A DNA stretch of 64,000 nt from an uncultured Desulfovibrio sp. (GTDB taxonomy: Bacteria > Desulfobacterota > Desulfovibrionia > Desulfovibrionales > Desulfovibrionaceae). The stretch lies in assembly GCF_902477725.1 (NCBI RefSeq), contig NZ_CABSIF010000002.1:186001-250000 (forward strand). The letters are read 5' to 3'. A program made the translations under genes and the position numbers. The notes below the pieces were generated by a model that worked only from the letters and a program-made list of their open reading frames with translations, made no database searches and was not told the origin of the DNA. Of the stretch, positions 1-8,900 are shown in pieces. Numbering within the stretch: the stretch's first letter is position 1; each line of letters starts with the position of its first letter.

Positions 1-254
1 CTGAAGGGGCGTTGTTTTACGGCAAAACCCGGCGGCGGCAAGTAGTCGCTCTTGACGACGCCCTGCGGGATGAAACCCGCGCCACTATTCTTGCCGTGCA
101 GGATTTGTTGAATAAAGGGCTTACCCCTGCGCCTCCGCCTTTGGAAATAGCCAACACCATCTGCCCGGCGTGCTCGCTGAGCGACGCCTGCCTGCCCCTT
201 GCTCCGCAGACCTCGGCTGCGAGCTATCTGCAATCCGTGCTGGAGAGCATATGA
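1..254 (+). CDS. cas4: CRISPR-associated exonuclease Cas4, C-terminal part (5' end outside window)
   Basis: The reading frame is open from the left edge (first full codon at base 3), so only the last ~83 residues are present. Cas4 is an Fe-S cluster RecB-family nuclease that trims prespacers and selects PAM ends for Cas1-Cas2. Visible here are the motif EGALFYGKTRRRQVV, typical of the Cas4 C-terminal half, and the closing cysteine cluster CPACSLSDAC, which supplies the last Fe-S ligands. The catalytic Asp/Glu/Lys motifs lie upstream. The stop overlaps the cas1 start as ATGA, so translation is coupled. Identity is firm from motifs and position. By the usual type I-C order, cas3, cas5, cas8c and cas7 should lie just upstream of the window. 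Confidence 0.9.
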   Translation, partial: EGALFYGKTRRRQVVALDDALRDETRATILAVQDLLNKGLTPAPPPLEIANTICPACSLSDACLPLAPQTSAASYLQSVLESI

Positions 255-1270
255 AACCGCTGCTCAATACACTGTTTGTGACTACTCAGGAAAGTTATTT
301 GGCTAAAGACGGCGAATGCGTGGCCGTGTACCAGGGAGATGCGCTTAAAGGAAAAATCCCCATCCACACGCTTGGCGGGCTTGTGCTGTTTGGGCAGATT
401 TCGTGCAGTCCTTTTTTGTTGGGTCACTGCGCGGAAAACGGTGTAACAGTGTCGTGGTTGACCCAATATGGGCGGTTTCTGGCATCCATGCACGGGCCAG
501 TGAGCGGCAATGTGCTGTTGCGGCGTGAGCAATACCGCCGTGCGGATGATGATGCGGCGTCTGCCGCCATTGCCTCCGCTATGGTAATCGGAAAAATCGC
601 CAATTGCCGCACGGTGCTGATGCGCGCAGCGCGCGAGAGGCCGGCTGCAAGTCTTGACGCAGCAGTGGCCCGGCTGGCCCAATGCCTTGCCCGCCTGCGC
701 GAGCCTTTGCCGCTCAATATGGTACGTGGCGTTGAAGGTGAGGCGGCGCAAGTGTATTTTGGCGTATTTGCCAACCTTATTCAGGCAAAAGACGCCGCCT
801 TCCGCTTTGATGGCCGCAACCGCCGTCCACCTCTCGATGCTGTTAACTGCCTTCTTTCCTTTCTATATACACTTCTGGCGCACGATGTTCGCGGGGCGCT
901 GGAAAGCTGCGGGCTTGATCCTGCCGTGGGCTTTTTGCACCGCGACAGGCCCGGACGCCCCAGTCTGGCTCTGGACATAATGGAAGAATTTCGCCCGTAT
1001 TTGGCAGATCGCCTGGCTTGTACGCTTATCAACCGCGGGCAAGTGAAGGCCAAAGGCTTTCGTAAAACAGAATCTGGCGCGGTGATTATGGACGATGCCA
1101 CGCGCAAAGATGTGATCTCTGCATGGCAGGAGCGAAAACAGGAGACTGTGGAGCATCCTTTTTTGCAGGAAAAAATGGCGGCAGGCTTGTTATATCATTG
1201 TCAGGCGCGTTTGCTCGCCCGATATCTGCGTGGCGATCTGGATGCTTACCCACCCTTTGTGATTCGGTGA
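251..1270 (+). CDS. cas1: CRISPR integrase Cas1 (type I-C)
   Basis: Metal-dependent integrase that, with Cas2, inserts new spacers at the leader end of the array. The protein is 339 residues, normal for type I-C Cas1. The expected catalytic triad is visible: Glu in GVEGEAAQVYFG (~163), His in GFLHRDRPGRPSL (~230) and Asp in LALDIMEEFRP (~241). A longer upstream frame exists, but the ATG overlapping the cas4 stop (ATGA) is the natural start and gives the usual N-terminus KPLLNTLFVTTQESYLAKDG. cas2 follows after 4 bases, so cas4-cas1-cas2 form one transcription unit reading toward the array. The gene looks intact. Confidence 0.96.
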   Translation: MKPLLNTLFVTTQESYLAKDGECVAVYQGDALKGKIPIHTLGGLVLFGQISCSPFLLGHCAENGVTVSWLTQYGRFLASMHGPVSGNVLLRREQYRRADDDAASAAIASAMVIGKIANCRTVLMRAARERPAASLDAAVARLAQCLARLREPLPLNMVRGVEGEAAQVYFGVFANLIQAKDAAFRFDGRNRRPPLDAVNCLLSFLYTLLAHDVRGALESCGLDPAVGFLHRDRPGRPSLALDIMEEFRPYLADRLACTLINRGQVKAKGFRKTESGAVIMDDATRKDVISAWQERKQETVEHPFLQEKMAAGLLYHCQARLLARYLRGDLDAYPPFVIR

Positions 1271-1274
1271 CGTC

Positions 1275-1565
1275 ATGCTTGTACTGGTAAGCTACGATGT
1301 AAATACACAGGATGCGGCTGGAAAGCGCCGTCTGCGCAAAATTGCCCGCCATTGTGAAAATTGGGGGCAGCGCGTGCAGTTTTCTGTTTTTGAGTGCGTG
1401 GTTGATCCTGCCCAATGGGTTGCCTTACGCAATAATTTGCTGGACTGCATGGATGAGGAAAAAGATAGCCTGCGCTTTTACTTTTTGGGCGCGAACTGGA
1501 AAAATCGCGTGGAGCATGTTGGGGCAAAACCATCATATGATCCTCAGGGAACGTTGATTCTGTAG
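1275..1565 (+). CDS. cas2: CRISPR adaptation protein Cas2 (type I-C)
   Basis: Small structural partner of Cas1 in the integration complex. At 96 residues it has the normal length. The N-terminal beta strand MLVLVSYDVNTQD carries the conserved Asp, followed by the ferredoxin-like pattern RLRKIARHCENWGQRVQFSVFEC that is characteristic of I-C Cas2. It starts 4 bases after the cas1 stop and is the last protein gene before the array. Nothing suggests damage. Confidence 0.95.
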   Translation: MLVLVSYDVNTQDAAGKRRLRKIARHCENWGQRVQFSVFECVVDPAQWVALRNNLLDCMDEEKDSLRFYFLGANWKNRVEHVGAKPSYDPQGTLIL

Positions 1566-1835
1566 ATAACGAACATAATTACGAAGTGGCAGGCTGAGAG
1601 TGTCAGCAGAGACCAGAGTGGCAGAGGAGGGGATATGTGTACTTCTGGCAGACAACCCGCGAGAACCTGAAGCGCACAGCATTTTTCTGGGAAGTACTCG
1701 ATTTTTTAACAATATGATTTTATTGTAGTAAATTTTTTGAGTGGTTTTGCTTAATGCAAATTTTATTCGAGGTTCGTGGCCCTCTCGAAAAATGCCCTGC
1801 ATATCATTGCAGGGCAAAGGCGAAAAAGGGTCACA
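1566..1835 (+). promoter_or_regulatory. CRISPR leader
   Basis: 270-base AT-richer stretch without a gene between cas2 and the first repeat, in the leader position expected from the cas gene orientation. It should contain the array promoter and the sequence recognised during spacer integration. An exact 8-bp inverted repeat, TGCCCTGC (1793-1800) and GCAGGGCA (1809-1816) around an 8-base loop, ends 19 bases before repeat 1. It is not part of the repeats and could be a protein-binding site or hairpin near the integration point. Its function is not known. Confidence 0.7.
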
Positions 1836-2200
1836 GTCGCTCCCCGTGCGGGAGCGTGGATTGAAGCTGTTTGAATGGTTATAACAAGCAGTGTTTTTCC
1901 AGTCGCTCCCCGTGCGGGAGCGTGGATTGAAGCCGATATTATGCCCCATGTAGGATTTTAACGCAAGTCGCTCCCCGTGCGGGAGCGTGGATTGAAGCAT
2001 AGCCGGGCGCGAGGATGCCAAAGGTCAAGTAAGTCGCTCCCCGTGCGGGAGCGTGGATTGAAGCTACCCATCATACAGCTCCTACGGAGTTTGGCCCCGT
2101 CGCTCCCCGTGCGGGAGCGTGGATTGAAGCGCCCCGGTCTATGCGTGGGCTAGATCTGTTGAGGGTCGCTCCCCGTGCGGGAGCGACTTATGTGGATTGA
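1836..2200 (+). CRISPR. CRISPR array, type I-C, 6 repeats and 5 spacers
   Basis: Five identical 32-base repeats start at 1836, 1902, 1967, 2033 and 2099 (GTCGCTCCCC...GTGGATTGAAGC, with the hairpin GCTCCCCGTGCGGGAGC). Spacers are 33-34 bases: 1868-1901, 1934-1966, 1999-2032, 2065-2098 and 2131-2164. The sixth repeat, from 2165, keeps the first 21 bases, is then broken by a 7-base insertion around 2186-2192, resumes with the GTGGATTGA part, and lacks the final AGC. This marks the trailer end. Repeat sequence and the adjacent cas4-cas1-cas2 agree on type I-C. The array is short, suggesting few recent acquisitions or past deletion. Spacer targets cannot be identified here. Confidence 0.97.
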
Positions 2201-2584
2201 TATTATCATGGGCACAGCCCAGACATGCCGCAGCAACTGGAACCAGCTGTTCTGATTTATCTATTGCTTTGTTTTAAAAATGTCTTGCGTAAAATATATA
2301 ACCTATTTTGCGGGTTTGTTATAAATATTGTGCTGATATTAATACGTTTTCGATTCCTTGATTTTTATTCTCCGTCACCATAATCCTTTCCCGCCGCCTT
2401 CCGATTAATACTGAAGCGGCTTCTCCGCATTGTGTCTCTTCAATATTCTCCATTGAAGGGTCTGATCTTGCAGACAAAAATTTAGATAAACAAAAGTGTT
2501 CCAGAGTTGTATGATGGCTGCAACAATAGCAACGTACTTGGTGGATGCTGTAAGCAGAATTCTACACTTGCAAAAGGGCTTGTT
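2201..2584. other. Intergenic region between CRISPR array and chemoreceptor
   Basis: 384 bases without a convincing gene. The first part is CRISPR trailer. The middle (about 2260-2360) is AT-rich and could hold the promoter of the chemoreceptor gene, but no clear -35/-10, sigma-28 or sigma-54 motif stands out. The frame of the chemoreceptor runs open upstream of its chosen start without looking like protein. Confidence 0.5.
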
Positions 2585-4690
2585 ATGAACAGATCCATAT
2601 CGCTCAAGCTGATGCTTGGCATTGCGGCAATCATCGTCATACCCATGGGCATACTGTTTGCCCTTACGTCGCGGGGCATTGCAACGCTTTCAGAAGAAAG
2701 CTTCGCCAAGTCCGCCATTGGCGAACTGCGGCAGGTCAGCAATGTTGTCACAGCCATGTTTGATGAATACAAGCTCAACGTTGGCATGCTGGCTGCTGAT
2801 CCCCTGATGGCGCAATTGCCGCAGATGACCACAAGTCACGTAACAGCAACGGAACCCACGCCATCAAGTGCTGCAGCGGGCGATACTGCTGGCAAGGCGC
2901 TGGATGCCCTGTTCCGTCTGTATCGGGAATCGCACCCCTCATATACCAATGTTTATGCGGGTAATATGGAGGGCGCATTTGTGCTCAACAGTCCCGTAGT
3001 CGGTAAAACCCAGCCCGGTGGTTACGACCCGCGCAAGCGCCCCTGGTGGGGCATGGCAGTGTCTGATCCTGCCAAAAGCTATATTACCAGCGCCTACAGA
3101 AGCACCGATGGGCAACCCATGGTCAGCGCCTGCCGCGCCGTGCGCGACAGCAGCGGCAAAGTCACTGGCGTTGCGGCCATAGATATTACGCTGGGCACCC
3201 TCACAGACCTCATTAAAAACGTGCGTATTGGCCGCACGGGCTTTGTTATTCTGGTGCAGGATGACGGGGTGGTTATTTCCGACCCCAAAACTCCGCAGCA
3301 CAATTTTCAGAAAATAGACGGCATCGGCAACGATGCTCTGGCTGCGCTGTTCAAATCCGGTTCAGCCACGGGCGAGGCCGCCATCAGCGGCAAGCAGTAT
3401 GAAGCTGTGGTGTACAACTCGCCGGAGCTCAAGTGGAAGTTTATTGGCCTCATTGAAAAGAGCGAACTCATGGAGCCTGTCAACGCCGCCTTGTGGCAGT
3501 TTGCCACCGGCATGCTGGCAAGCCTCATAGGCATTTGCATAGGCATCTGGGTGCTGGCCGGGCGGCTCATCATTACGCCATTGAAGACCGTGGGGGTTTT
3601 CCTCAAGGATATTTCCGCTGGTGTGTATGGCAGCCTCGTCAACCGCCGCGTTGACGAAATTGGCGTGATTTTTGAGTCTCTTAATTCCATGAGCGCCACC
3701 CTCAAATCCAATATTTCCGAGATTGAGGCCAAAACTGTTGAAGCACAGCAACAGGCCGCAGCAGCAAATGACGCCACGCGCGAGGCCGAGGCCGCCCGCC
3801 TGCACGCCGAGCGCGCCAAGGCCGAGGGCATGCTTGAAGCAGCGCGCCAGCTCGAACATATGGTGCAGATGCTCCACCAGGAAGTGAGCACCCTTTCAAG
3901 CAGTTCAGAAGACATCCGCGAGGCCACGCTCGTGCAGCGGCAGCGCATCCACGAAACAGCCACGGCCATGGAAGAAATGAACTCCACCGTGCTTGAGGTT
4001 GCCAAAAACGCTTCGCATGCCGCGGCCCAGGGCACGGATGCGCGGGACAAGGCCAATCAGGGCGCAGAGGTTGTAGGCCGGTCGCTTGAGGCCATGCGCG
4101 CCTCGGAGCAGAAGGCTCTTGAACTGCGCGAAGCCATGGGTGATCTGGATAAACAGGCCCACGGCATCGGCACAATCATGACCACCATTGAAGACATAGC
4201 CGATCAAACAAACCTGCTGGCCTTGAATGCGGCCATTGAGGCCGCCCGCGCGGGCGAGGCGGGCAGAGGCTTTGCCGTTGTGGCCGATGAAGTGCGCAAG
4301 CTGGCGGAAAAGACCATGCATGCCACCAAGGAAGTGAGCGACTCCATCCTCTCCATCCAGCGGGTAGCCGGAATCAACGTGCAGTCTGTGGAAGAAGCCG
4401 TGCAGGGGCTTGACCACGCCTCATCGCTGGCTGGCGAATCCGGCGCGGCGCTGGGCGACATTGTCACCAGCACAAACCAGTCGGCAGGGCAGATTCAGTC
4501 CATCGCCACTGCGGCAGAGCAGCAGGCCGCCACATCTGAAGAAATCAACAAGTCCATTGACGAAATCAACGCCATCGCTGGGCAGACGGACGAGCGCGCC
4601 GAGGCCTCGCTCCAGGCCACCCGGCGGCTGGAAGATCTGGCTCTATCGCTTTCCGGTCTTATCAAGGAGCTGAAAGACCAGTCGGCATAG
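2585..4690 (+). CDS. Methyl-accepting chemotaxis protein with periplasmic Cache domain
   Basis: 701-residue transmembrane chemoreceptor that feeds CheA/CheW. Order: TM1 (~7-30), periplasmic dCache-like sensor (~35-290, with the YDPRKRPWW motif found in Cache domains that bind small amino or organic acids), TM2 (~312-335), HAMP (~336-390), coiled coil, and MCP signalling domain (~450-690). The hairpin tip includes ADQTNLLALNAAIEAARAGE, highly conserved in MCPs. The start is the ATG giving MNRSISLKLMLGIAA, a positively charged tip before TM1; upstream codons encode nothing signal-like. The ligand is unknown. The gene stands alone and is followed by a strong terminator. Confidence 0.95.
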   Translation: MNRSISLKLMLGIAAIIVIPMGILFALTSRGIATLSEESFAKSAIGELRQVSNVVTAMFDEYKLNVGMLAADPLMAQLPQMTTSHVTATEPTPSSAAAGDTAGKALDALFRLYRESHPSYTNVYAGNMEGAFVLNSPVVGKTQPGGYDPRKRPWWGMAVSDPAKSYITSAYRSTDGQPMVSACRAVRDSSGKVTGVAAIDITLGTLTDLIKNVRIGRTGFVILVQDDGVVISDPKTPQHNFQKIDGIGNDALAALFKSGSATGEAAISGKQYEAVVYNSPELKWKFIGLIEKSELMEPVNAALWQFATGMLASLIGICIGIWVLAGRLIITPLKTVGVFLKDISAGVYGSLVNRRVDEIGVIFESLNSMSATLKSNISEIEAKTVEAQQQAAAANDATREAEAARLHAERAKAEGMLEAARQLEHMVQMLHQEVSTLSSSSEDIREATLVQRQRIHETATAMEEMNSTVLEVAKNASHAAAQGTDARDKANQGAEVVGRSLEAMRASEQKALELREAMGDLDKQAHGIGTIMTTIEDIADQTNLLALNAAIEAARAGEAGRGFAVVADEVRKLAEKTMHATKEVSDSILSIQRVAGINVQSVEEAVQGLDHASSLAGESGAALGDIVTSTNQSAGQIQSIATAAEQQAATSEEINKSIDEINAIAGQTDERAEASLQATRRLEDLALSLSGLIKELKDQSA

Positions 4691-4720
4691 ACTGGCAAAG
4701 CTCGATCGCCAGAAAAGGAC

Positions 4721-4751
4721 AACGGCAACCGTTCTGCGGTTGCCGTTTTTC
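4721..4751 (+). terminator. Rho-independent terminator after the chemoreceptor gene
   Basis: Perfect 11-bp stem AACGGCAACCG / CGGTTGCCGTT with a 5-base loop, running directly into a T tract, 30 bases after the stop codon. Confidence 0.9.
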
Positions 4752-4948
4752 GTGCGGGAGTGACATCATTTTCGTCCTGCGCTATGTTGTCGCACTGGTC
4801 AACGCCAGTATATTTTTCGCCAATAGCCCGTAATCAGAGGCTTTTCTGCTGCTCATTGACGCAGCAGCTACAGAGGCGCTGCAAGGCAGATTGCACCCCA
4901 CCCGGCAGGCAGGTGGAAAAGCAGATTTGAATTTTTTTTGTATACCCT

Positions 4949-4986
4949 ATTCGGCGGCCCGCCGAATGAATGTTGCTGCGCAGCAA
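4949..4986 (+). promoter_or_regulatory. Two perfect palindromes ahead of glcD (candidate operators)
   Basis: ATTCGGCGG C CCGCCGAAT (4949-4967) is a 9-bp perfect inverted repeat, and TTGCTGC GCAGCAA (4973-4986) is a 7-bp perfect palindrome. They lie back to back, 20 bases ahead of the glcD start and just downstream of an AT-rich stretch that could be the promoter. Placement suggests a repressor site or mRNA hairpins controlling the oxidase genes. No regulator gene is adjacent, so the cognate factor is unknown. Confidence 0.5.
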
Positions 4987-5006
4987 TAACCGCACTGGAG
5001 TATGCC

Positions 5007-6386
5007 ATGACAGGGGAATTTCTGACCTCGCTCACCCCTGAGCACAAGAAGTTTCTTGTGGATTTGTTCAAGGACGGCGTGTCCTTTGACCCCAAGGTGC
5101 TGCGCGTTTACGCATCCGATGCCAGCCTGCTTACGGGTACGGTGCTGGCCATGGTTCGGCCCGAGAGTGTCGGGCAACTGTGCGAATTTATGCGCTGGGC
5201 AGATGCGGAGCATGTGGCTGTGCATCCGCGAGGGCGCGGCACCAGCCTTTCCGGCGGGTGCGTGCCCACAGTCCCCGGCATCGTGGTTTCCATGCTGGGC
5301 ATGGATAAAATTATCGAGATCAATAAGGAAGATTTTGTTGCCGTGGTGGAGCCGGGCGTTAATACGGCTCTGCTTCAGGCCGAGTGCGAAAAGCTGGGCA
5401 TGTTTTACCCGCCGGATCCGGCCAGCGGCAAGGCAACCAGCGTTGGCGGCAATGTCATCACCTGCGCCGGGGGCCTGCGCGCCGTAAAATACGGCGTTAC
5501 ACGCGATTACGTGCTTGGCCTGGAGGCCGTGTTACCCGGCGGCGAACTGGTGAAGTTCGGGGGCCGCTCCCACAAGGATGTCATAGGCCTTGACCTCGGG
5601 CGGCTCTTTGTGGGCAGCGAGGGCACCCTTGGCATTGTGACCAGGCTTATTCTCAAGCTTTTGCCCAGGCCCGAGGCTTCGGCATCGGTGCTTGTGGGGT
5701 ATCCTTCGCTGGATGCCGCCCTGGCCTCCATGAGCAAGGTTTTTGCCGCAGGTATTCTGCCCTGCGCGGTGGAATTCATGAATGAAACCGTGCTGGAAAT
5801 CCTTGCCAGAACCGGCGAGGTGCCGTGGCCGGACAGCGTAAAATCGCTGCTGCTGTTTCAGGTGGACGGCAGCAAGGAGACTGTGCCGCTGGAAAATATC
5901 CGCCTTGCCAACCAGCTTGATGACGCCCTGTGGCGCATGGAGGGCGTGGGCAAGCAAGAGGAAGACAAGCTGTGGGCCTACAGACGCAGGGTTTCGGCTG
6001 CCTCCTATGTGCTCGGCCCAGACCGCATCGGCGGTGATATGGCCGTGCCGCGCGGCTCTATTCTCAAGGCCGTGCGCAAATTTGAAGAAATTGCCGCCAG
6101 CAACGGCAAGCGCCTTATCGCCTTTGGGCATGCGGGCGACGGCAACATCCACGCCAATCTGCATTACGATGCCTCTGACGCTGACGATGCCCGCCGCACG
6201 CTGAAAACCCACCACGAACTGGATGCGGCAGCCCTTGAATGTGGCGGCAGTCTTTCTGGCGAGCACGGCGGCGGATGCCTGAAAGAAGTTGGCAAGCAGC
6301 TCGGGCAGAAGGAACATGCCCTCATGTTGCGTTTGCGCGGTGTCTTTGATCCCAACGGCATTCTCAATCCCGGCAAGGGGTACTGA
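5007..6386 (+). CDS. glcD: FAD-linked oxidase, glycolate/D-lactate dehydrogenase subunit GlcD type
   Basis: 459-residue flavoprotein that oxidises a 2-hydroxy acid (D-lactate or glycolate) and passes electrons to its Fe-S partner. The N-terminal FAD-binding type 4 domain (~38-176) shows HPRGRGTSLSGGCVP and the DPASGKATSVGGNV pattern. The C-terminal oxidase domain has GHAGDGNIHANLHYD (~373), carrying the catalytic His, and SGEHGGG near the end. The ATG was chosen because GGAG sits a few bases upstream; a longer frame would start inside the palindromes. The next gene starts 1 base after the stop. In sulfate reducers such pairs usually act in D-lactate oxidation, but substrate choice cannot be read from the sequence. 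Confidence 0.92.
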   Translation: MTGEFLTSLTPEHKKFLVDLFKDGVSFDPKVLRVYASDASLLTGTVLAMVRPESVGQLCEFMRWADAEHVAVHPRGRGTSLSGGCVPTVPGIVVSMLGMDKIIEINKEDFVAVVEPGVNTALLQAECEKLGMFYPPDPASGKATSVGGNVITCAGGLRAVKYGVTRDYVLGLEAVLPGGELVKFGGRSHKDVIGLDLGRLFVGSEGTLGIVTRLILKLLPRPEASASVLVGYPSLDAALASMSKVFAAGILPCAVEFMNETVLEILARTGEVPWPDSVKSLLLFQVDGSKETVPLENIRLANQLDDALWRMEGVGKQEEDKLWAYRRRVSAASYVLGPDRIGGDMAVPRGSILKAVRKFEEIAASNGKRLIAFGHAGDGNIHANLHYDASDADDARRTLKTHHELDAAALECGGSLSGEHGGGCLKEVGKQLGQKEHALMLRLRGVFDPNGILNPGKGY

Positions 6387-6387
6387 A

Positions 6388-7539
6388 ATGAAACGCGGCT
6401 GTACGCAATGCGGCGAATGCCTGAACGTCTGCCCTGTGTACGCGCTCTTCAAGCGCGAGGAATACGCGCCCAAGGGCAAGCGCCTGCTTCTGGAGCAGAT
6501 TGATCCCGAGTTCGGCGGCAGCCCGGATTCGTCCCTGCCCTGGGAGGATATCCGCGAGCTGGCGCGTCTCTGCGCCGGGTGCGAGCGATGCCAGCAGGCC
6601 TGCGCGCGCAAGCTTTCCACCAGTGATCTGCTGGCCGAGGCGCGGGCACGTAATCCTCACTGGACGCAAACTCTCTGGGATATGTGGATTCGCCGCGCTG
6701 GCCCACTGTGGCCCATGGCGGGCAAAATCGCCATGCTTGCGCCGGATTCCATTGTTCCCGGCGTGTTGCGGTCTTCTGTGGAAACCGCACGCGCGCTGGT
6801 TGATCTGGAGCCTTGCGAACCATGGATGACCCTGCGGCCCAGCCAGAAGGTCAGCGGCGTCAGGGTGGCCCTGTTCAGCGGCTGCACGGCTAAAAATGCC
6901 CGTCCCCACTGGATATCCACTGCCCGGCAACTGCTGGCAGGCTGGGGATACGACCTTGTGGACATAGCGGATTTTGCCTGTTGCGGCGGCACGTTGCACC
7001 ATGCCGGGCAGTTGGGGGCGCTGGCAGAAGTGCGCGAGCGCAACCTTGAGCTTTGGCGCAAGGCTGGCAAGCCTGTAATGGCGAGTTTTTGCGCCTCGTG
7101 CAAGCACAGCCTTGATGGCTACACCGCCGTTATGTCGGCGGAGGAGGGCAAGGAGTGGAAGCAGAAGTGCGTTGGGCTTTCCTCCCTGCTTGTGGGGTCG
7201 CAAATCAGCCCCACAGGAAAGGCCCCGGCAGCGGTGGGTTATCATCAGCCTTGCCACTGGGGTTCTGATGATCCTGATTTGCCCCTGCTCACGGCGGGGC
7301 TGCCGGGCTTGAAAAAAGGCACTGGCCTGTGCTGCGGCATGGGCGGCATACTGAAAATGTCCAACCCCGACCTTTCAGCAGACATGGCGCGCAAATGCCT
7401 GGAAGGCTTTGCCCCTGAAATCCGGCACATTGTCACCGGGTGCAGCGGTTGCGTCATGCAGCTTTCAGCTGCGGCGGGTAAGGAGGTACAGGTGCGTCAC
7501 TGGCTTGATGTGACAGCGCTGGCAGAAGCTCGCACTTAG
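6388..7539 (+). CDS. glcF: Fe-S subunit of glycolate/D-lactate oxidase (GlcF/LldE-like, two CCG domains)
   Basis: 383-residue electron-transfer subunit. The N-terminus carries two 4Fe-4S motifs, CTQCGECLNVCP (~5-16) and CAGCERCQQACAR (~57-69). Two cysteine-rich CCG domains follow (CCGGTLHHAGQLG and CCGMGGILKMSN...GCSGCVMQ), as in GlcF, LutA and heterodisulfide reductase HdrD/B proteins. It abuts glcD, so the two products should form one complex that sends electrons toward the quinone pool or another membrane acceptor. The start ATG follows the glcD stop directly. No third subunit (GlcE) is present, which fits the two-subunit forms of anaerobes. Confidence 0.92.
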   Translation: MKRGCTQCGECLNVCPVYALFKREEYAPKGKRLLLEQIDPEFGGSPDSSLPWEDIRELARLCAGCERCQQACARKLSTSDLLAEARARNPHWTQTLWDMWIRRAGPLWPMAGKIAMLAPDSIVPGVLRSSVETARALVDLEPCEPWMTLRPSQKVSGVRVALFSGCTAKNARPHWISTARQLLAGWGYDLVDIADFACCGGTLHHAGQLGALAEVRERNLELWRKAGKPVMASFCASCKHSLDGYTAVMSAEEGKEWKQKCVGLSSLLVGSQISPTGKAPAAVGYHQPCHWGSDDPDLPLLTAGLPGLKKGTGLCCGMGGILKMSNPDLSADMARKCLEGFAPEIRHIVTGCSGCVMQLSAAAGKEVQVRHWLDVTALAEART

Positions 7540-7796
7540 GCGCATCCGCCCCCATACTGGCTCTTGCGGCAGTAGCTGTGAAATTTTGCAGCTTCCGGGC
7601 GGGTATGGTTGCCTCTGGCAGATGTGCGCCGCAATATTTTGCAATGCTTTATTGAGAAATGGTGCATGGGCACGGCACTGGGTGGCGCTGGGGCCTAGCC
7701 TGCCGAAAAATAAGCCGAAACGCCGCTGGCACACTGGACGCCCCATAGGCGGCAGTATAGTATGCCGCAACATGCATACCTGTAATCGGTGAGCCT

Positions 7797-8900
7797 ATGC
7801 CCAAACTTCGACATTCCAAATTTGCTTTGGTCGCGGCCCTTTCTGGGGGTATGGCGGCCCTTTTGGCGTGTCTGCTGTTTTGGGCCTATGGTTGGAACCC
7901 CGCTCTGGCAGGTTCGCTCAATCTGCAACCCCGCGCAGCCATTGGCAATGCCGAAGTTTCCGAGCCGCCTGCCGTATCTTCCGCTGCTGCGGAAAATAAT
8001 GCAGTGCCGCCTGTTGCCGCCCCTGAGCAGGCGAGCACGGGGGCTGAACAGAACGGCAATACTGGGGCAAACGCTGTTTTGCCCCCTGCTGACCAGCAAA
8101 GAGGCCTCCAACCAGATAGGCAGCCAGTCCTCCAGACAATCCAGCAGGCAGGCGCTGATTCTAGCGCTCAGATACAGCCGGATGCTGATAACGCAGATCA
8201 GCTCCCATCCCCGGATCCATCGCAATCAACTGGAAAGTCAGATTTTTCCACCGCAGCCAATGCCGCCGCCAAGGTCGCGGCACCGGATGCCGCAAAAGGC
8301 GCGGCGCAATCTGCGGCACAGCCAGCACCTGCGCACGATTCCAAGGTGCAGCTTTTCGGCACTGTGGAGTTCAAACGCCCGTTATCCACTTTGCCGGGCT
8401 GGCTTGACCTGCTCAAGCGAAACCAGATGGATCCCATATTCATACCCGGCAAGGTGTTCAAAAAGGGCGTTACCTGGGACACCTTCAAGTCAAAAGCCCC
8501 GCTTAACAACAAGATGGAACTGCTGCGCTACGTAAATTCTTTCTGGAATACGTGGCCCTATGTGGAAGACATCGTCAACTGGGGGCAGGAAGATTATTGG
8601 GAAATTCCGGCGGAGTTTCTTAAAAAGTCTGGCGACTGCGAAGACTATTCCATTATCAAGTATTTTACTCTTAAGGAATTGGGCATTCCACCCGAAAGCA
8701 TGCGTGTTGTGGTTGTGCGTGACACAATCAGAAATTTTGCCCATGCTGTTCTGGTCGTATACCTGAACGACGATGCCTTTATTCTGGATAATCTCAGTAA
8801 TTCAGTGCTTTCGCACACCAAGGTGCGGCAGTACAGCCCGCAGTATTCTGTCAATGAATTCGGTCGCTGGGCCCATATGAAGGGCCGCAAGATAAACTAG
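7797..8900 (+). CDS. lapG: LapG-type transglutaminase-like cysteine protease (BTLCP, C93)
   Basis: 367-residue predicted periplasmic protease. In the known Lap system LapG cleaves the N-terminus of a large surface adhesin and releases it unless held by the c-di-GMP receptor LapD. Here an N-terminal TM/signal anchor (~8-32) is followed by ~140 residues rich in Ala, Gln and Pro, then the C93 domain (~190-367). The catalytic triad is intact: Cys in SGDCEDYS (~280), His in FAHAVLVVY (~315), Asp in FILDNLSN (~330). The long low-complexity linker is unusual, since classical LapG is close to just signal plus domain. No adhesin is in the window. The next gene may be its regulator. Confidence 0.88.
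   Translation: MPKLRHSKFALVAALSGGMAALLACLLFWAYGWNPALAGSLNLQPRAAIGNAEVSEPPAVSSAAAENNAVPPVAAPEQASTGAEQNGNTGANAVLPPADQQRGLQPDRQPVLQTIQQAGADSSAQIQPDADNADQLPSPDPSQSTGKSDFSTAANAAAKVAAPDAAKGAAQSAAQPAPAHDSKVQLFGTVEFKRPLSTLPGWLDLLKRNQMDPIFIPGKVFKKGVTWDTFKSKAPLNNKMELLRYVNSFWNTWPYVEDIVNWGQEDYWEIPAEFLKKSGDCEDYSIIKYFTLKELGIPPESMRVVVVRDTIRNFAHAVLVVYLNDDAFILDNLSNSVLSHTKVRQYSPQYSVNEFGRWAHMKGRKIN

Noticed and set aside
224..751. Open frame opposite cas1
   Set aside because: Lies fully inside cas1, shows no family features, and its composition follows the reverse complement of cas1 codons.
1533..2021. Open frame across the CRISPR array
   Set aside because: It translates the repeats themselves (recurrent RSRTGSD) and so is an artefact.
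3307..4056. Long minus-strand frame opposite the chemoreceptor
   Set aside because: Shadow of the MCP coding sequence; no start signal or recognisable domain.
7727..7742. Sigma-54-like TGGCAC with GC at -12 spacing ahead of lapG
   Set aside because: The -24 part is perfect but the -12 part reads ACGCC instead of TTGCA; too weak to list as a promoter.
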